A stretch of 5,910 nucleotides of DNA from JBHPCZ01 sp042573625 (GCA_042573625.1 JBHPCZ010000169.1:1-5910), one strand, 5' to 3'; counted from the first letter of the stretch, positions 1 to 5,691 are shown. Numbers and translations are program-made. The notes: a model not told the origin generated them from the sequence alone.

Positions 1-402
1 TTTTGAGATCAGATCAGTCGGAATGTAGATAAACTTTTTAACCAGAACCGGTTCTTGGTAGGCGATGGTTTCATTTGTATAGCGCTTCAGACTTTCAAGA
101 TAGGAATCCTTCAAAAGCTTATTAAACAGCTTGTTAAATTGATCTTGCTTTTCTTTAGATAGCCCGGTCCAGTGTTCTTTCCCCAGAGAAAGCCTGGCCA
201 TTAACGAGAAATCAAATAAAGGCGTAGCGATTTCGATGATTTTTTCATCCTTTGCCTGTTGCTCAAGTTCTTTATTTTCCAGCACCGAAATAACGGCGTC
301 GAGGTTGCTTTTTAACAGTACTTGAACATCGCTTTTATCATCTGCCACAGCGGACTGAGTGAGAATCAACAGACTCAACGCAGCATACAGTAATTGTTTC
401 AT
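1..402 (-). CDS. mlaC: MlaC/Ttg2D-family periplasmic phospholipid-binding protein (N-terminal part, cut by window edge)
   Basis: The 134 visible codons begin MKQLLYAALSLLILTQSAVA, a clear Sec signal peptide with probable cleavage after the AVA. They continue with the family pattern: an N-terminal helix, then FDFSLMARLSLGKEHW (about residues 63-78), then a helical stretch with LSKEKQDQF and SLKRYTNE. In characterised systems MlaC is the soluble periplasmic shuttle that carries phospholipid between the outer-membrane MlaA complex and the inner-membrane MlaFEDB transporter. Family members are about 200-215 residues, so about a third is missing beyond position 1. The ATG at 402 is preceded by a good Shine-Dalgarno (GGGAAAGG). 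An in-frame upstream ATG at 462 would bury the signal peptide behind about 20 polar residues, so it is rejected. The gene is divergent from sfsA and has a strong promoter about 150 bp upstream with a hairpin between. The family call is firm; the exact system (mla, or the related hopanoid-linked HpnM) cannot be settled from this fragment. Confidence 0.85.
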   Translation of the reverse strand, partial: MKQLLYAALSLLILTQSAVADDKSDVQVLLKSNLDAVISVLENKELEQQAKDEKIIEIATPLFDFSLMARLSLGKEHWTGLSKEKQDQFNKLFNKLLKDSYLESLKRYTNETIAYQEPVLVKKFIYIPTDLISK

Positions 403-490
403 AATCCTTTCCCTTGTCCACAATCTTTGGTGACGATACATAAGACGGAGCTTTCCCGACATCAACCCAACTTATATAGGGCGCCTTGAT

Positions 491-515
491 AAAAAAAACA
501 ACCGATAACGGCTGT
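491..515 (-). terminator. Intrinsic terminator-like hairpin inside the mlaC leader
   Basis: Read on the minus strand, ACAGCCG-TTAT-CGGTTGT forms a 7-bp stem with one G-U pair and a 4-base loop, followed directly by a run of eight T. Flanking GATAAA and TTTATC (outer limits about 486-524) could extend the stem. It has the shape of a Rho-independent terminator. No gene ends just upstream on this strand. The hairpin lies about 25 nt after the predicted start site of the promoter at 548-576 and about 90 nt before the mlaC start, so attenuation of mlaC or termination of a roughly 50-nt RNA is the likely role (inference). Confidence 0.6.
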
Positions 516-547
516 ATTTATCAAAAACATCCAAAACTTAGAGAAAA

Positions 548-576
548 AATATAGTGAAATGCAGCTTGTATGTCAA
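548..576 (-). promoter_or_regulatory. Strong sigma-70-type promoter for mlaC
   Basis: The minus strand carries TTGACA (576-571), a 17-bp spacer, then TATATT (553-548): a perfect -35, a 5/6 -10 and ideal spacing. Transcription would start near 541 and leave a leader of about 139 nt before mlaC, containing the terminator-like hairpin. A poorer second candidate, TTGTTT-17-TATATA with its -10 at 478-473, lies beyond the hairpin and could provide a hairpin-independent start. Confidence 0.75.
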
Positions 577-602
577 GCAGGAAAAGTTCGATATCCAATT
601 AT

Positions 603-660
603 TTCAGGGGAGTCCGCAACTCTGCCGGCTTCCGAAGGCCACCGGGACGCAGGGCGCTTT
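603..660. other. GC-rich structured island in the mlaC-sfsA intergenic region
   Basis: This roughly 58-bp GC-rich block interrupts otherwise AT-rich intergenic DNA. On the plus strand it can fold into GAGT-CCGCA-ACTC (610-622), GGCTT-CCGA-AGGCC (627-640, one G-U pair) and an enclosing CTGC/GCAG (622-625 with 649-652). It contains GGGACGCA (644-651) after a stem-loop and GCAA (616-619) before it, which faintly resembles the first half of a c-di-GMP-I (GEMM) riboswitch. The GNRA loop and the second helical arm are not evident. No ORF fits. It could be a decayed riboswitch, a small repeat or a structured RNA element. The remaining bases of 403-963 not listed separately show no gene I can support. 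Confidence 0.3.
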
Positions 661-745
661 GTTTTCATTCATAGTGCTTGAAATTGCCTGTTGCTTCCAG
701 ATTCAATACCTTTTTAATAAACCTTGAATAAGAATTCGTTTTAAC

Positions 746-773
746 TTGACGATTCATCCGCGCATTAGATAGT
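746..773 (+). promoter_or_regulatory. Candidate sigma-70 promoter for sfsA-nudix
   Basis: TTGACG (746-751), a 16-bp spacer and GATAGT (768-773) give 5/6 and 4/6 matches to the -35 and -10 consensus. The start site would be near 780, giving an untranslated leader of about 184 nt before sfsA. This is the best rightward candidate seen in the intergenic region, but the -10 is mediocre and the leader is long. Confidence 0.35.
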
Positions 774-952
774 TTCCATCCATAAATGGCCCATTTCTCG
801 ATCAATTCTGTCGGGTCGGGATTTTTCGTGGGTTTCCGTCTGCGGCGGAATCTGTTGTGTACGCCTCAACGAGAATCCTCTTTCGGCCTTGGGTATCAAA
901 GAAAACGGCGTGTTTCTGAATTGGAAACTTACCCGTGTCTATTTTTACATAC

Positions 953-959
953 AAGGGGG
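953..959 (+). promoter_or_regulatory. Shine-Dalgarno that fixes the sfsA start
   Basis: AAGGGGG lies 4 bases before the ATG at 964. The reading frame stays open upstream to a TTG at 889, but those 25 extra codons lack a ribosome binding site and do not match the usual SfsA N-terminus, so 964 is taken as the start. Confidence 0.75.
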
Positions 960-963
960 TTCT

Positions 964-1698
964 ATGAGAAAAAAATCGGGAGGCCCGATACGGCCGGAAG
1001 GTTTGACCCTGCCCGAACTTATCCCCGGGGTTCTGATTAAAAGATACAAACGTTTTATGGCGGATGTTGAATTGAGAACCGGCGAAGTCGTTACAGCCCA
1101 CTGCCCCAACACAGGGAGCATGCAAGCATGCAGTGAGCCCGGGAGACCGGTCTATCTGTCATATCATGATAACCCCAAGCGAAAACTGAAATACACATGG
1201 GAACTTATTGAGATGCCCGCTTCCCTTGTCGGTGTCAACACCATGGTCCCAAACAGGCTGGTCAGCAAGTCGATTGAGGACGGAATAATAGAAGATCTCA
1301 GCGGCTATGACGACATTGCCCGGGAGGTCAAGATACCCAATCACTCCCGGCTCGACATTCTTCTGAGCAGGGGGAGCCATAGCCGGTGTTTTATAGAAGT
1401 CAAAAATTGTACTTTGGTAAAAGACGGGGATGCATTTTTCCCCGATGCTGTGACGTCAAGAGGGCTCAAACACCTTGTTGAGATGAGCAATCTTGTTTCT
1501 TCCGGAACTCGTTGCGTCATGTTCTATCTGATCCAGCGTATGGATGCCGAACGCTTTCAACCGGCTGATCATATCGACCCGGAATACGGCAGGGGACTGC
1601 GGCGCGCTGCAGACCAGGGTGTCGAAATCATGGCATATGATGTTTGCGTTGATCTGAAAAACATTACCCTGAATCGGAAAATACCATACAAATTATGA
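964..1698 (+). CDS. sfsA: SfsA family protein (sugar fermentation stimulation protein homologue)
   Basis: The product is 244 residues; E. coli SfsA is about 234. Family landmarks appear in order: IKRYKRFMADV (25-35), AHCPNTGSM (45-53), NPKRKLKYTWEL (70-81), GVNTMVPNRL (90-99), SRLDILL (128-134), FIEVKNCTL (143-151), FPDAVTSRGLKHL and a terminal GVEIMAYD. The family is described as an N-terminal OB-like domain followed by a PD-(D/E)xK nuclease-like domain; D131, E145 and K147 fit the nuclease-like signature. SfsA was named for stimulating maltose use in E. coli and is reported to bind DNA, but its biochemical role is poorly defined. Its TGA shares bases with the ATG of the next gene (ATGA, 1695-1698), so the two are probably translationally coupled. 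Identity is very secure; function is known only loosely. Confidence 0.95.
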   Translation: MRKKSGGPIRPEGLTLPELIPGVLIKRYKRFMADVELRTGEVVTAHCPNTGSMQACSEPGRPVYLSYHDNPKRKLKYTWELIEMPASLVGVNTMVPNRLVSKSIEDGIIEDLSGYDDIAREVKIPNHSRLDILLSRGSHSRCFIEVKNCTLVKDGDAFFPDAVTSRGLKHLVEMSNLVSSGTRCVMFYLIQRMDAERFQPADHIDPEYGRGLRRAADQGVEIMAYDVCVDLKNITLNRKIPYKL

Positions 1699-2147
1699 AA
1701 CCGAATCCATCAAAAAAAATAAGTTCCGACTATCCTGTCCAGCCACAGGTGGCCGTGGGTGCCATTGTCTTTAACGACAGTCGGGTTTTGCTGGTTCAGC
1801 GGGGAAAAGCCCCCGCTCTGGGCCTGTGGTCGATTCCCGGAGGCAGCGTGGAATTGGGCGAAACCCTTCAGCGTGCGACCGAGCGTGAGATAAGGGAAGA
1901 AACCGGCCTCACCATAAAGGCCCGCGAACCGGTCTTCACCTTTGACGTGATCGATAGGGATGAGAGCGGTCGTGTTCGGTTCCATTATGTGATCGTCGAC
2001 CTGATGGCCGACTATATCAGCGGCGAACTCCGGGCCGGGGACGATGCACTTGATGCCCGCTGGGTGTCTTCGGGAGAAACCAAAAGTCTGAATATGAGTG
2101 AAAAGGCCCGGCATTTACTCACGCAAAAATTCGGGTTTGGTGAGTGA
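1695..2147 (+). CDS. Nudix (MutT-like) hydrolase
   Basis: This 150-residue protein has a complete Nudix box at residues 50-72: G50, E56, R64-E65, E68-E69, G71, inside GGSVELGETL and REIREETGL. The E65/E68/E69 carboxylates are the expected Mg2+ ligands. The strand before the box (VAVGAIVFNDSRVLLVQRG, about 19-37) and LWSIPGG (44-50) are typical of small cytoplasmic MutT/ADP-ribose pyrophosphatase-like enzymes that hydrolyse nucleoside diphosphate-X compounds. The substrate cannot be assigned from sequence, so no symbol is given. ADP-ribose, another nucleotide sugar or an NAD-derived compound are all possible; nadC elsewhere in the window is not evidence for the last. The ATG overlaps the sfsA stop by 4 bases, which implies reinitiation. 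Its last 11 codons (2115-2147) overlap the 3' end of the opposing response-regulator gene. Confidence 0.93.
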   Translation: MKPNPSKKISSDYPVQPQVAVGAIVFNDSRVLLVQRGKAPALGLWSIPGGSVELGETLQRATEREIREETGLTIKAREPVFTFDVIDRDESGRVRFHYVIVDLMADYISGELRAGDDALDARWVSSGETKSLNMSEKARHLLTQKFGFGE

Positions 2148-2528
2148 TTCTGCTTTTGATGCATATTCGACCATCGCATTATTTATCACCATTTTTATCT
2201 CCGTTTCATCCCAGGGTTTTAATATAACGCGATAGACATTTGCCTTGTTGACGGCATTTACCATCACATCAAAGTCCAAGTGGGCGGTCATAATAATGCG
2301 TATCGTATCCGGCCATCTTTCCTTGACCTTTTCCAGAAACTGTATCCCCTCCATTTCCGGCATCCTTTGGTCAGCCACCACAACGGCGATTTCGGTTTCT
2401 TCCATTTTAGCAAGGGCCGTCTTCGGGTTGTCGAACCCTAAAAAACAATAGGGTTCATTTGCAAATACCCATTTCAGGGATTTAAGAATGCCGACTTCAT
2501 CGTCAACGAACATTATACTTTTTGCCAT
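2115..2528 (-). CDS. Single-domain response regulator (receiver domain only)
   Basis: From the ATG at 2528 the product is 137 residues, essentially one CheY-like receiver domain with no DNA-binding, HD-GYP or GGDEF output. Key residues are all present: acidic pair D9-D10 in IMFVDDE, phospho-acceptor D53 in VVADQRMPEMEGI, switch T81 in IIMTAH and K104 in ILKPWDE. The DQRMP and KPW(D) signatures match receivers often linked to RpfG-like or hybrid kinase systems in Deltaproteobacteria. It probably relays phosphate to a partner or acts by protein contact; no histidine kinase lies in the window. The frame continues upstream to an ATG at 2642, but those 38 residues do not resemble a receiver and span a promoter-like site, so 2528 is preferred; AAAGGAAA about 11 bases before it can serve as ribosome binding site. 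The 3' end overlaps the Nudix gene by 33 bp. Confidence 0.92.
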   Translation of the reverse strand: MAKSIMFVDDEVGILKSLKWVFANEPYCFLGFDNPKTALAKMEETEIAVVVADQRMPEMEGIQFLEKVKERWPDTIRIIMTAHLDFDVMVNAVNKANVYRVILKPWDETEIKMVINNAMVEYASKAESLTKPEFLRE

Positions 2529-2559
2529 TTTTAATGGTTTCCTTTTGTGTGGATAATAA

Positions 2560-2581
2560 CCACAGGGTTTGATCCTTGTGG
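2560..2581 (-). promoter_or_regulatory. Inverted repeat just upstream of the response-regulator gene
   Basis: CCACAAGG-ATCAAA-CCCTGTGG on the minus strand is an 8-bp inverted repeat (one pair is G-U/mismatched at DNA level) with a 6-base loop. It ends 31 bases before the start codon. If transcription began upstream it could fold in the leader. If the sigma-54-like promoter at 2583-2598 is used, the predicted start falls inside the loop, so it would act as a DNA operator or be incidental. No T-run follows, so it is not a terminator. Confidence 0.4.
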
Positions 2582-2582
2582 A

Positions 2583-2598
2583 TACAATTTGTGTGCCA
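2583..2598 (-). promoter_or_regulatory. Sigma-54 (-24/-12) like promoter for the response regulator
   Basis: The minus strand reads TGGCAC-ACAAA-TTGTA, matching the -24/-12 consensus TGGCAC-N5-TTGCA except for T in place of C in the -12 GC. Spacing is correct: GG, then 10 bases, then GT. The predicted start is near 2572, leaving a leader of about 44 nt, which suits a translation start at 2528. A single site can match by chance, and the -12 change is at an important base, so this is a moderate call. Confidence 0.45.
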
Positions 2599-2841
2599 GA
2601 AGCTGTTTGTCGGATTTTCTTTAAAATTGGGGGATGATTCATCGAAAACCACTTCCGGGATGTATTTAACTCCTTGATTTAACCGTATTTCTGCGGGTCA
2701 TTTCTATTTCATTTAAAATAACAGGTGTTTTGTTGGGATCGATGGGGAAAACCGAGGATTGGAAAATGCTAAAATTGCTGTGCAAGGTGCTATCCCGCAT
2801 TTCTCATGAAGAATTTATTTTGTTTTTGGAAACAACAGGTT
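2599..2841. other. Intergenic DNA between the cysteine protein and the response regulator
   Basis: Together with the leader elements listed separately, 2529-2841 has no convincing gene on either strand. The stretch is AT-rich. A weak 6-bp A/T-rich hairpin (TTGTTT-TTGG-AAACAA on the plus strand, 2820-2835) lies right after the stop of the upstream gene, but no T-run follows it on the minus strand, so I do not call it a terminator. I see no good sigma-70 promoter here. Confidence 0.5.
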
Positions 2842-3549
2842 TTAAAATTCCCTATTTGGAGAGGTAAACAGGTATGCTATGGAGTCCAGGCTATAGCCGA
2901 TATCTGAGCTGAGCAATTGTGACAGCGAATGCAGCATGATAATCGCGTTTTTATCCGCATCCTTGGTTCCAAGGCTCCTGATTCGCGTGAACAGCCCTTC
3001 GTTGACCGAACCGACCTTGACGTAGTTTTGCTCGAGTTTTTTAAAGTCTACATATTGCGTGTTATTGTTTTCGGGCTCAAAATGCTGCCGGAGAAGAAAC
3101 ATTGAGATAACTCGAACCGTCGTCTCTTCTATTGTGGAAAACGGCAGATGAAAACGGGCCATCGGTTTAAAAAAATCCATTACCGGGCAATTGCTCGTGG
3201 CCATTATTATTCCGAAAATAGAAGAAAGCCCTTCCATCAGCGAAGTTTCTTTCTGATACATTCTTTCCGGGGTAGTACAGCGGACCAGGCATTCAGAATA
3301 AGAGATGGTGTCTTTGAATTCTTCGACGATTTCAAAAATATTCGCGGCAATCGGGCAATGAGAGTGTCGGGTTGTATCCAGCGGGCAGTCTTTGCATTGA
3401 TGATATTCAAGCTTCGTCCAGTCGGGCAGAGACGCGTGCTCGGGCTGAATTATGGAAATCGTTTCAGGATCGAGAAGGATGTTATAACGCTTTCTCTCAG
3501 CATTTGACAAAATGAATTCGTAGTCAATCTTGTATGGTTCGCTATTCAT
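2842..3549 (-). CDS. Conserved hypothetical protein with cysteine cluster (DUF6901-like)
   Basis: The product is a soluble-looking 235-residue protein without signal peptide or membrane segment. Visible blocks are an N-terminal beta-type region ending LLDPETISII (25-34), WTKLEYHQCKDCPL (44-57), HCPIAANIFEIVEEF (64-78), TTPERMYQKETSLMEGLSSIFG (92-113, interrupted here only for description), TSNCPVMDFFKPMARFHLPF (118-137) and a helical C-terminus. H50, C52, C55, C65 and C121 could form a metal or redox site (inference). From memory this layout matches proteins annotated DUF6901 in Deltaproteobacteria; no function is known to me. The frame extends to a TTG at 3564, but the ATG at 3549 gives the N-terminus expected for the family. 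Neither start has a recognisable Shine-Dalgarno. The gene stands 253 bp downstream of the rhomboid gene and 313 bp upstream of the response regulator, so it may be monocistronic. Confidence 0.85.
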   Translation of the reverse strand: MNSEPYKIDYEFILSNAERKRYNILLDPETISIIQPEHASLPDWTKLEYHQCKDCPLDTTRHSHCPIAANIFEIVEEFKDTISYSECLVRCTTPERMYQKETSLMEGLSSIFGIIMATSNCPVMDFFKPMARFHLPFSTIEETTVRVISMFLLRQHFEPENNNTQYVDFKKLEQNYVKVGSVNEGLFTRIRSLGTKDADKNAIIMLHSLSQLLSSDIGYSLDSIAYLFTSPNREF

Positions 3550-3702
3550 CGCAAATTTTATCAATTTAAGATTTGATTAAGCAGTGTTCTGGGTGATGAT
3601 CAAATTCGCACCCGTACGCGCCAACGCGGCGTCATAACCATATATATCAAATCATCCTGAGTTTCCTTCTTCTGCTTTTTTTCAAATTTTTCTGTATTAC
3701 CA

Positions 3703-3719
3703 ATTATATGCAAAGTCAA
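3703..3719 (-). promoter_or_regulatory. Weak promoter candidate for the cysteine-protein gene
   Basis: A perfect TATAAT (3708-3703, minus strand) has no good -35 at the right distance. An adjacent TTGACT (3719-3714) would instead pair at 17 bp with the poor TACAGA. One of these may drive the gene starting at 3549, with a leader of roughly 130-150 nt. Promoter-like parts exist in the 253-bp gap, but the arrangement is not canonical. Confidence 0.25.
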
Positions 3720-3802
3720 GATGTAACTCCGAAACAGTGTCAAGATCGGGCCAACCGATTTACGGCGTCACTGGCACGAAGACAAACCCGATTCCGGGCA
3801 AT

Positions 3803-4774
3803 TTACGGCGATATATTTACTTTGAGAAACAGATCTCCCCTTGGACCATCCGGTGTTATTTTGCCGAGTCCTTTCAGCCGCAGCTTGCTCCCCGCTTGGA
3901 TGCCTGCCGGAACGGTCACTCTCACAACTCGTTTCTGGAACCCCCACGGAATATTCACCAGTTTCGTGGTTCCTGCCCGGGCTTCATAGGGTGTTATATC
4001 AATGGTTCCGTACAGGTGGGGATCACTGCCCGGACCGATGGGGCGAATAACCTGAAGGCGATGTGATTTTTTCTTTTGGGTCACCTGGCGCATTTTTTGG
4101 GTAATCCCGGAGGCCGGCAGTTTTAGAAAGGCCTTTAAAAAAATAATTCCGAAGATAAAGCCGCCGATATGAGCCCACCATGCAATTCCTGAAACATTAC
4201 CATGGCTCACTGTCGCGTTAATAAACTGCAGGACAAACCAGAATCCGAGAAAGAAAAAAGCAGGGATTTCAACAAACCAGGGTATGAATATGATAGGAAT
4301 CAGTGTTAATATCTTCGAATTTGGATAGAGAATCAAGTACGCGCCCATAACGCCTGCGATGGCGCCGCTGGCGCCGATGGTCGGCATATTCGAATGAAGA
4401 TTAAAAAAAAGATGGGAGAGGCCGGATGTAAACCCGCACAATAGATAAAACACCAGATAACGGAAAGGACCGAGCCGATCTTCCACATTATCGCCAAAAA
4501 TGTAAAGCGACCACATATTGCCCAGCAGGTGCCAGAACCCGCCGTGGAGGAACATGAAGGAAAGCATGGCAATAATTTGCTGGCCGAATGAAAAATAGGA
4601 TTGGATATGGGGAATCGAGTAACGTGCGGGAACGAGGCCGTACATGTAAATGAACCGATCCAGGTTGGGGCCTTGGGCCAGTTCCACCAGATAAAGGGCG
4701 ACGTTGATACCGATGATGGCCGTATTAACGATCGGATAATTTCTGGAAGGGATTGTGTCACGAATCGGTATCAT
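3803..4774 (-). CDS. Rhomboid intramembrane serine protease fused to a DnaJ C-terminal-type domain
   Basis: This is a 323-residue inner-membrane protein. Residues 1-217 are a rhomboid core: a MIPIRDTIPSR start, about six membrane helices (near 14-33, 68-93, 104-124, 134-150, 155-188, 198-216), H82 and N86 in HLLGN, nucleophile S136 in GASG and catalytic H202 in WWAHIGG. The Ser-His dyad is complete, so an active protease is expected. After a basic linker (about 225-245), residues 254-321 resemble the substrate-binding beta domain of DnaJ/Hsp40: LYGTIDITPYEARAG, VTVPAGIQAGSKLRLKGLG and DGPRGDLFLKV. There is no J-domain and no zinc-finger. With standard six-helix topology this tail would be cytoplasmic, where it could bind unfolded clients for the protease (inference). 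The gene follows nadC by 83 bp. No clear Shine-Dalgarno precedes the ATG, but the N-terminus is typical of the family. Confidence 0.93.
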   Translation of the reverse strand: MIPIRDTIPSRNYPIVNTAIIGINVALYLVELAQGPNLDRFIYMYGLVPARYSIPHIQSYFSFGQQIIAMLSFMFLHGGFWHLLGNMWSLYIFGDNVEDRLGPFRYLVFYLLCGFTSGLSHLFFNLHSNMPTIGASGAIAGVMGAYLILYPNSKILTLIPIIFIPWFVEIPAFFFLGFWFVLQFINATVSHGNVSGIAWWAHIGGFIFGIIFLKAFLKLPASGITQKMRQVTQKKKSHRLQVIRPIGPGSDPHLYGTIDITPYEARAGTTKLVNIPWGFQKRVVRVTVPAGIQAGSKLRLKGLGKITPDGPRGDLFLKVNISP

Positions 4775-4777
4775 AAT

Positions 4778-4800
4778 TAGTGAAGTGTTCTAATGAAGTG
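4778..4800. repeat. Short imperfect direct repeat before the rhomboid gene
   Basis: TAGTGAAGTG (4778-4787) and TAATGAAGTG (4791-4800) differ at one base and are 3 bases apart, a 13-bp period. They occupy the place where a ribosome binding site would be expected. This may be a regulator site or a chance slip duplication. Confidence 0.35.
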
Positions 4801-4857
4801 AACCAGAGGGAACCGAAAAAACGAGCGTTTAAAAATCCTTACGTGAAACGAGAAATG

Positions 4858-5691
4858 TTATTCTGCCGGCTCGATCCGCATGCTGATATCCATACTTTTT
4901 GCAGCGTGTGTAAGTGCACCAATGGAGATAATATCCACACCGGCGTCAGCCAGGAGAAGAAGATCTCCTCTGGCAACCCGCCCTGACACTTCCACCCCTG
5001 CCTTGCCGTCGATGAGTTCTATCGCCGCTTTTATCTGTTTCAGGTCCATGTTGTCGAGCATGATGACATCAGCACCGGCATCTAAGGCTTCTTTTACCTC
5101 GCCCTGAGTGGAAGCCTCTACTTCTATCTTTAAAAGGTGAGATATCCGGCCCCGAATACGCGCGACGGCGTTTTTAATACCGCCGCAAACGGCAATGTGG
5201 TTATCCTTAATCAAGACACCGTCATACAGTCCCATCCGGTGGTTATGCGCTCCTCCCGCCCGAACCGCGTATTTCTCTAACACCCGCCATCCGGGTGTTG
5301 TTTTACGGGTATCGACCAGACGAACACGCGTATCTCCAAGTGAATCTATAAATGAACGCGCATGTGTGGCAACCCCTGAAAGTCGTTGAAGGAAGTTCAA
5401 CGCCGTTCTTTCTCCCATGAGAAGGGCGCGAAGTTCACCCTCAATTTCCACAACCGTCTCTCCTTCTTTTATGGCATCACCATCACGATATTTCGGTCTG
5501 AAAATTATATTGGGATCAAGATATTTAAAGACTTGTTTTGCCACATCAAGACCGGCAATAACAAGGACCTCTTTGGCAATGATTGAACCTCTGCCCACAA
5601 GTTCCGGCTCGATGAGGTTTTCTGTGGTGATGTCGCCGGAACCGATATCCTCTTTCAGCGCTATTTCAATGAGATGTTGTACGGAGTGCAT
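4858..5691 (-). CDS. nadC: Nicotinate-nucleotide pyrophosphorylase (quinolinate phosphoribosyltransferase)
   Basis: The 277-residue length is normal for NadC, which converts quinolinate and PRPP to nicotinate mononucleotide, CO2 and pyrophosphate in de novo NAD synthesis in the cytoplasm. Hallmarks in order: ALKEDIGSGDITTENL (11-26), ERTALNFLQRLSGVAT (94-109), DTRKTTPG (127-134), YAVRAGGAHNHR (141-152), DGVLIKDNHI (157-166), IEVEAST (189-195), DVIMLDNM (208-215), VEVSGRV and DIISIGALTHAAKSMDISM. R129, K130, H151, R152, K162, E192 and D213 occupy active-site positions known in the family. W135 replaces the more usual Leu after DTRKTTPG. The ATG at 5691 has a GAGG about 12 bases upstream, somewhat distant. 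The gene lies 88 bp downstream of valS and 83 bp upstream of the rhomboid gene. NadA and NadB are not in the window. Confidence 0.97.
   Translation of the reverse strand: MHSVQHLIEIALKEDIGSGDITTENLIEPELVGRGSIIAKEVLVIAGLDVAKQVFKYLDPNIIFRPKYRDGDAIKEGETVVEIEGELRALLMGERTALNFLQRLSGVATHARSFIDSLGDTRVRLVDTRKTTPGWRVLEKYAVRAGGAHNHRMGLYDGVLIKDNHIAVCGGIKNAVARIRGRISHLLKIEVEASTQGEVKEALDAGADVIMLDNMDLKQIKAAIELIDGKAGVEVSGRVARGDLLLLADAGVDIISIGALTHAAKSMDISMRIEPAE

Noticed and set aside
786..1040. Plus-strand 84-codon ORF ahead of and overlapping sfsA
   Set aside because: It overlaps the sfsA start in another frame, has no ribosome binding site I can see, and its translation resembles no known protein.
802..1125. 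Minus-strand 107-codon ORF opposite the sfsA 5' end
   Set aside because: More than half lies antisense to securely identified sfsA, and no domain or start signal supports it.
2529..2642. N-terminal extension of the response regulator to an ATG at 2642
   Set aside because: The 38 added residues are not receiver-like and cover the sigma-54-like site and inverted repeat. The ATG at 2528 starts exactly at the canonical first strand.
3600..3640. GC-rich partial palindrome around the CGCCAACGCGGCG string upstream of the cysteine protein
   Set aside because: The pairing is short and imperfect, and no known operator or RNA motif is recognisable.
3786..3798. CCCG-ATTC-CGGG hairpin just after the rhomboid stop, with TTT following on the minus strand
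   Set aside because: The 4-bp stem and interrupted T-run are too weak to call a terminator.
4333..4761. Second minus-strand ORF inside the rhomboid gene
   Set aside because: It is a shifted-frame shadow; the rhomboid frame has complete catalytic motifs.
4812..4845. T-rich AAAC/GTTT hairpin between nadC and the rhomboid gene on the minus strand
   Set aside because: The stem is only about 4 AT-rich pairs; not a credible terminator.
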